A stretch of 6,855 nt of DNA, taken from the NCBI GenBank assembly GCA_902373525.1, contig CABKMN010000127.1, positions 1 to 6,855 of the forward strand, read 5' to 3'. Positions 5,144 through 6,855 of the stretch are shown here, piece after piece. The notes below the pieces were generated by a model, which made no database searches, was not told where the DNA came from, and was given only the letters and a program-made list of their open reading frames with translations. Position 1 is the stretch's first letter. Every line of letters starts with the position of its first letter. This stretch comes from an uncultured Bilophila sp. Lineage in GTDB: Bacteria > Desulfobacterota > Desulfovibrionia > Desulfovibrionales > Desulfovibrionaceae. A program made the position numbers and the translations under genes.

Positions 5144-6589
5144 ATGAACCTCACACGACTGACCGTCGCCCTGCTGCTGGCCTGCCTGACCGGCTGCGCC
5201 AACTACCCGATGGGCGACCTGAAAACCGACCTGCTCCCGGCGGAGGACGTGGCGGCGCGCTACAGCCTGAACACCGCGTGGTGGAAGGGCTACGGGGACG
5301 CGGACCTCGACCGGCTCGTGGCCTCGGCGCTGGAACGGAACGTGGACTTCGCCCGCAGCGCCGTTGCGGTCAACCGGGCGTTGTATCAGGCGAAGCTCCT
5401 GTCCGCCGATCTCGTGCCCACGTTCTCGGCGGACGCCTCGGCCTCGACCTCGCACAACATCGACAACGGCAACGCCGCGCGGGCCTACAACAGCGAATTC
5501 GGCGTCAGCTACGAAGTGGACCTGTGGCAAAAGCTCCGCAACGCCGCCACCGCGCAGGAATGGGAATACACGGCCACGATGGAGGACCGCGAAGCCGCGC
5601 GGCTGGCCCTCGTCAACAACGTGGTGGACACCTATTTCGATCTGAAATACCTCCACGACGCCATCGGGGTCATGGAAGCCAGCGTGCGGCGCTATCAGGA
5701 GCTGCTCCGGCTCATCGAAGCGAAATACGAATTCGGCAAGGTCGCCTCCGTCGAACCGTTGCAGGCGCAGCAGTCCCTGCTGGCGGCCCGGAACAGCCTG
5801 CTCGATCTTCAGGAACAGCGGAACGCCGCGCAGCAGACGCTCCGCGATCTGCTCAACGCCCGGCCCGGCGAGAATCCCGTCATCGGGAACGCGGACCTGA
5901 TGGCCTTCCCCACGGTCGGGGTCGATCTCGACGTGCCCGTGGCGGCCCTGTCAGCGCGCCCGGATATCCGGGCCGCGGAAGCCCGCCTCCAGAACGCCTT
6001 CAAGGACCTGCAATCAATGCAGGCGAGCTGGTATCCGGGCATCACCATCGGCTCGACGCTCGGGGCGAGCTCTTCGACTTCGGGCAACGTCTTTGACGTC
6101 CCGCTGCTGGCGGGCACGGTACGGGTCACCTTCCCCTTCCTGCAATGGAACACCATCCGCTGGAACATCAAAATTTCCGAAGCGGACTTCGAAACGGCGA
6201 AACTGGACTTCACGGAAGCCGTGACCTCGGCGCTGAACGAGGTGGACGCCGCGTATTTCAGTTACGCCAACGCCCAAAGGATATTGGAGAACACCGTTTC
6301 AAAACACGAAAAGGACGTGCGCATCGGGGACTACTACCGCATCCGCTACGATCTCGGAGCCGCCGAACTCAAGGACTATCTGGACGCCCTGAACACGGCG
6401 GACAACTCCATGCTTTCGGCGCTCGAAGCCAAATACCGGACCATCCGGTACGAGAACCTGATCTACAAGGCGATGGGGGGACGCTACGAACGCGTCTTGC
6501 CGCCGCCCGCGGGAAAGGCTACACAGGGGCATCCCACGAATGGAGAAGCCCATGCTGCACGTCAAGGAAATCGACAAGGCGCCGTTTGA
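5144..6589 (+). CDS. TolC-like outer-membrane efflux lipoprotein (NodT family)
   Basis: This 481-residue outer-membrane factor should form the trimeric exit duct of the pump. A lipoprotein signal peptide is clear: a hydrophobic run ending in lipobox LTGC, with the acylated cysteine at residue 18. Family landmarks follow: AWWKGYGDADLDRLV near 45-60, the SYEVDLWQKLRNA strand/helix segment, RPDIRAAEARL, and the second repeat FPFLQWNTIRW. Two outer-membrane efflux repeats with long coiled helices fit the NodT/OprM/CusC type. I prefer ATG 5144, which has AAGGGA (5132-5137) at a 6-base spacing. ATG 5138 would overlap the macB stop (ATGA), but the SD-like sequence would directly abut it. The last 30 or so residues are Gly/Ala/Pro/Gln-rich and overlap the next gene. 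E. coli macAB uses an unlinked tolC, whereas here the channel is dedicated and operon-encoded. Confidence 0.94.
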   Translation: MNLTRLTVALLLACLTGCANYPMGDLKTDLLPAEDVAARYSLNTAWWKGYGDADLDRLVASALERNVDFARSAVAVNRALYQAKLLSADLVPTFSADASASTSHNIDNGNAARAYNSEFGVSYEVDLWQKLRNAATAQEWEYTATMEDREAARLALVNNVVDTYFDLKYLHDAIGVMEASVRRYQELLRLIEAKYEFGKVASVEPLQAQQSLLAARNSLLDLQEQRNAAQQTLRDLLNARPGENPVIGNADLMAFPTVGVDLDVPVAALSARPDIRAAEARLQNAFKDLQSMQASWYPGITIGSTLGASSSTSGNVFDVPLLAGTVRVTFPFLQWNTIRWNIKISEADFETAKLDFTEAVTSALNEVDAAYFSYANAQRILENTVSKHEKDVRIGDYYRIRYDLGAAELKDYLDALNTADNSMLSALEAKYRTIRYENLIYKAMGGRYERVLPPPAGKATQGHPTNGEAHAARQGNRQGAV

Positions 6590-6797
6590 GGACGCCGAAC
6601 GGGCGTTCGAGACCAGCCACCCGGAACTGCGTTTCGCCGTGGCCTCGCAACGCGCCGTAGGGTTTTACGAATCCCTGCAAGACTACAACGACAACGCCGC
6701 CCTCTGGGTTGCGTGGTTCGAAAACGGCGCGCCCGCCGATCTCGTCGCCTTCATCCGCGAAGAAGTGGAACGGGCCGAGGCGAGCGTGGAAGAATAA
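6552..6797 (+). CDS. Small acidic hypothetical protein
   Basis: The protein has 81 residues, is soluble and acidic, and shows no signal peptide, membrane segment or cysteine. I do not recognise the family. It has a Trp/aromatic core (FYESLQDYNDNAALWVAWFENG, about 38-59) and an acidic C-terminal helix (EEVERAEASVEE). Alternating charged and hydrophobic residues suggest a compact helical fold. The start is chosen at ATG 6552 because GGAG (6542-6545) lies at good spacing. The in-frame ATG at 6540 would add four residues (MEKP) but has a weak upstream signal. It overlaps the end of the channel gene by 38 bp in another frame and is followed closely by a strong hairpin, so it is probably the last gene of the pump operon. 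GC-rich third positions support its being coding. It could be an unrelated small cytoplasmic protein that shares the transcript. Confidence 0.66.
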   Translation: MLHVKEIDKAPFEDAERAFETSHPELRFAVASQRAVGFYESLQDYNDNAALWVAWFENGAPADLVAFIREEVERAEASVEE

Positions 6798-6801
6798 AAC
6801 A

Positions 6802-6855
6802 TTGGGGAGGGGAGAGGGAACCTTTCTGGAGAAAGGTTCCCTCTCCCCTCCCCAA
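6802..6855. terminator. Perfect 26-bp inverted repeat, probable operon terminator
   Basis: Bases 6802-6827 and 6830-6855 are exact reverse complements separated by GG. In RNA this gives a stem of about 25 bp closed by a UGGA loop. It starts five bases after the last stop codon. The left flank is A-rich (AATAAAACA), which would act as a U-tract for transcription from the opposite side. The right flank, where a U-tract for + strand transcription would lie, is outside the window. A bidirectional terminator is likely. The length and perfection also fit a dispersed intergenic repeat family. Confidence 0.78.

Noticed and set aside
5958..5973. Perfect 16-bp palindrome GCCCGGATATCCGGGC in the channel gene
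   Set aside because: It encodes the conserved RPDIRA motif of outer-membrane efflux proteins, so protein conservation plus codon bias explains it.
1..6855. CRISPR arrays, tRNA/rRNA genes, insertion sequences or integrase/att sites
   Set aside because: I saw no regularly spaced repeats, RNA gene hallmarks, transposase motifs or target-site duplications.

Overview
The window is a GC-rich bacterial locus (GC well above 60% by eye, with strong G/C preference at third codon positions). All recognisable genes lie on the + strand. It pairs an extracytoplasmic-function (ECF) sigma-factor regulatory cassette with a complete MacA-MacB-TolC type tripartite efflux pump. Two membranes are implied by the membrane-fusion protein and the lipoprotein outer-membrane channel, so the host is Gram-negative. 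The codon style and the long G-rich terminator hairpin remind me of Desulfovibrionaceae (Desulfovibrio/Bilophila type). This is a low-to-moderate confidence guess; the sequence has no taxonomic marker.

Layout. (a) 1-423 has no convincing gene. It opens with a Rho-independent terminator (60-106) for something upstream of the window, followed by an AT-rich patch (about 145-195) that may hold a promoter, and a leader with a few small inverted repeats. (b) 445-1756 is a tightly coupled three-gene cassette: ECF sigma factor, a small single-pass membrane protein that is the probable anti-sigma factor, and a membrane-anchored periplasmic protein with two Spy/CpxP/CnrX-like helical repeats. The junctions overlap by 4 bp and 1 bp. 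(c) 1757-1995 is a 239-bp gap with an unusual density of dyad symmetry: a perfect TGAAACGTTTCA palindrome nested in a longer inverted repeat, then three consecutive small hairpins, the last covering the macA ribosome-binding site. (d) 1996-6589 encodes the pump: MacA adaptor, MacB ABC transporter and a NodT-family outer-membrane lipoprotein, again with overlapping or near-touching junctions. (e) 6552-6797 is a small acidic protein of unknown function whose start lies inside the channel gene. (f) The window ends in a perfect 26-bp inverted repeat, probably the operon terminator.

Proposed logic (inference). The periplasmic sensor detects an envelope signal (a metal, a toxic compound or damaged envelope) and relays it through the single-pass anti-sigma factor. 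The released sigma factor activates its own cassette and/or the adjacent pump, which then exports the offending compound across both membranes. The arrangement resembles the CnrYXH control of the Cnr metal efflux system, but the effector here is an ATP-driven MacAB pump rather than an RND pump, and the sensor lacks an obvious His-rich metal site. The most unusual parts are this pairing, the symmetric macA leader, a Ser-rich insertion in MacA, and the unassigned last gene.
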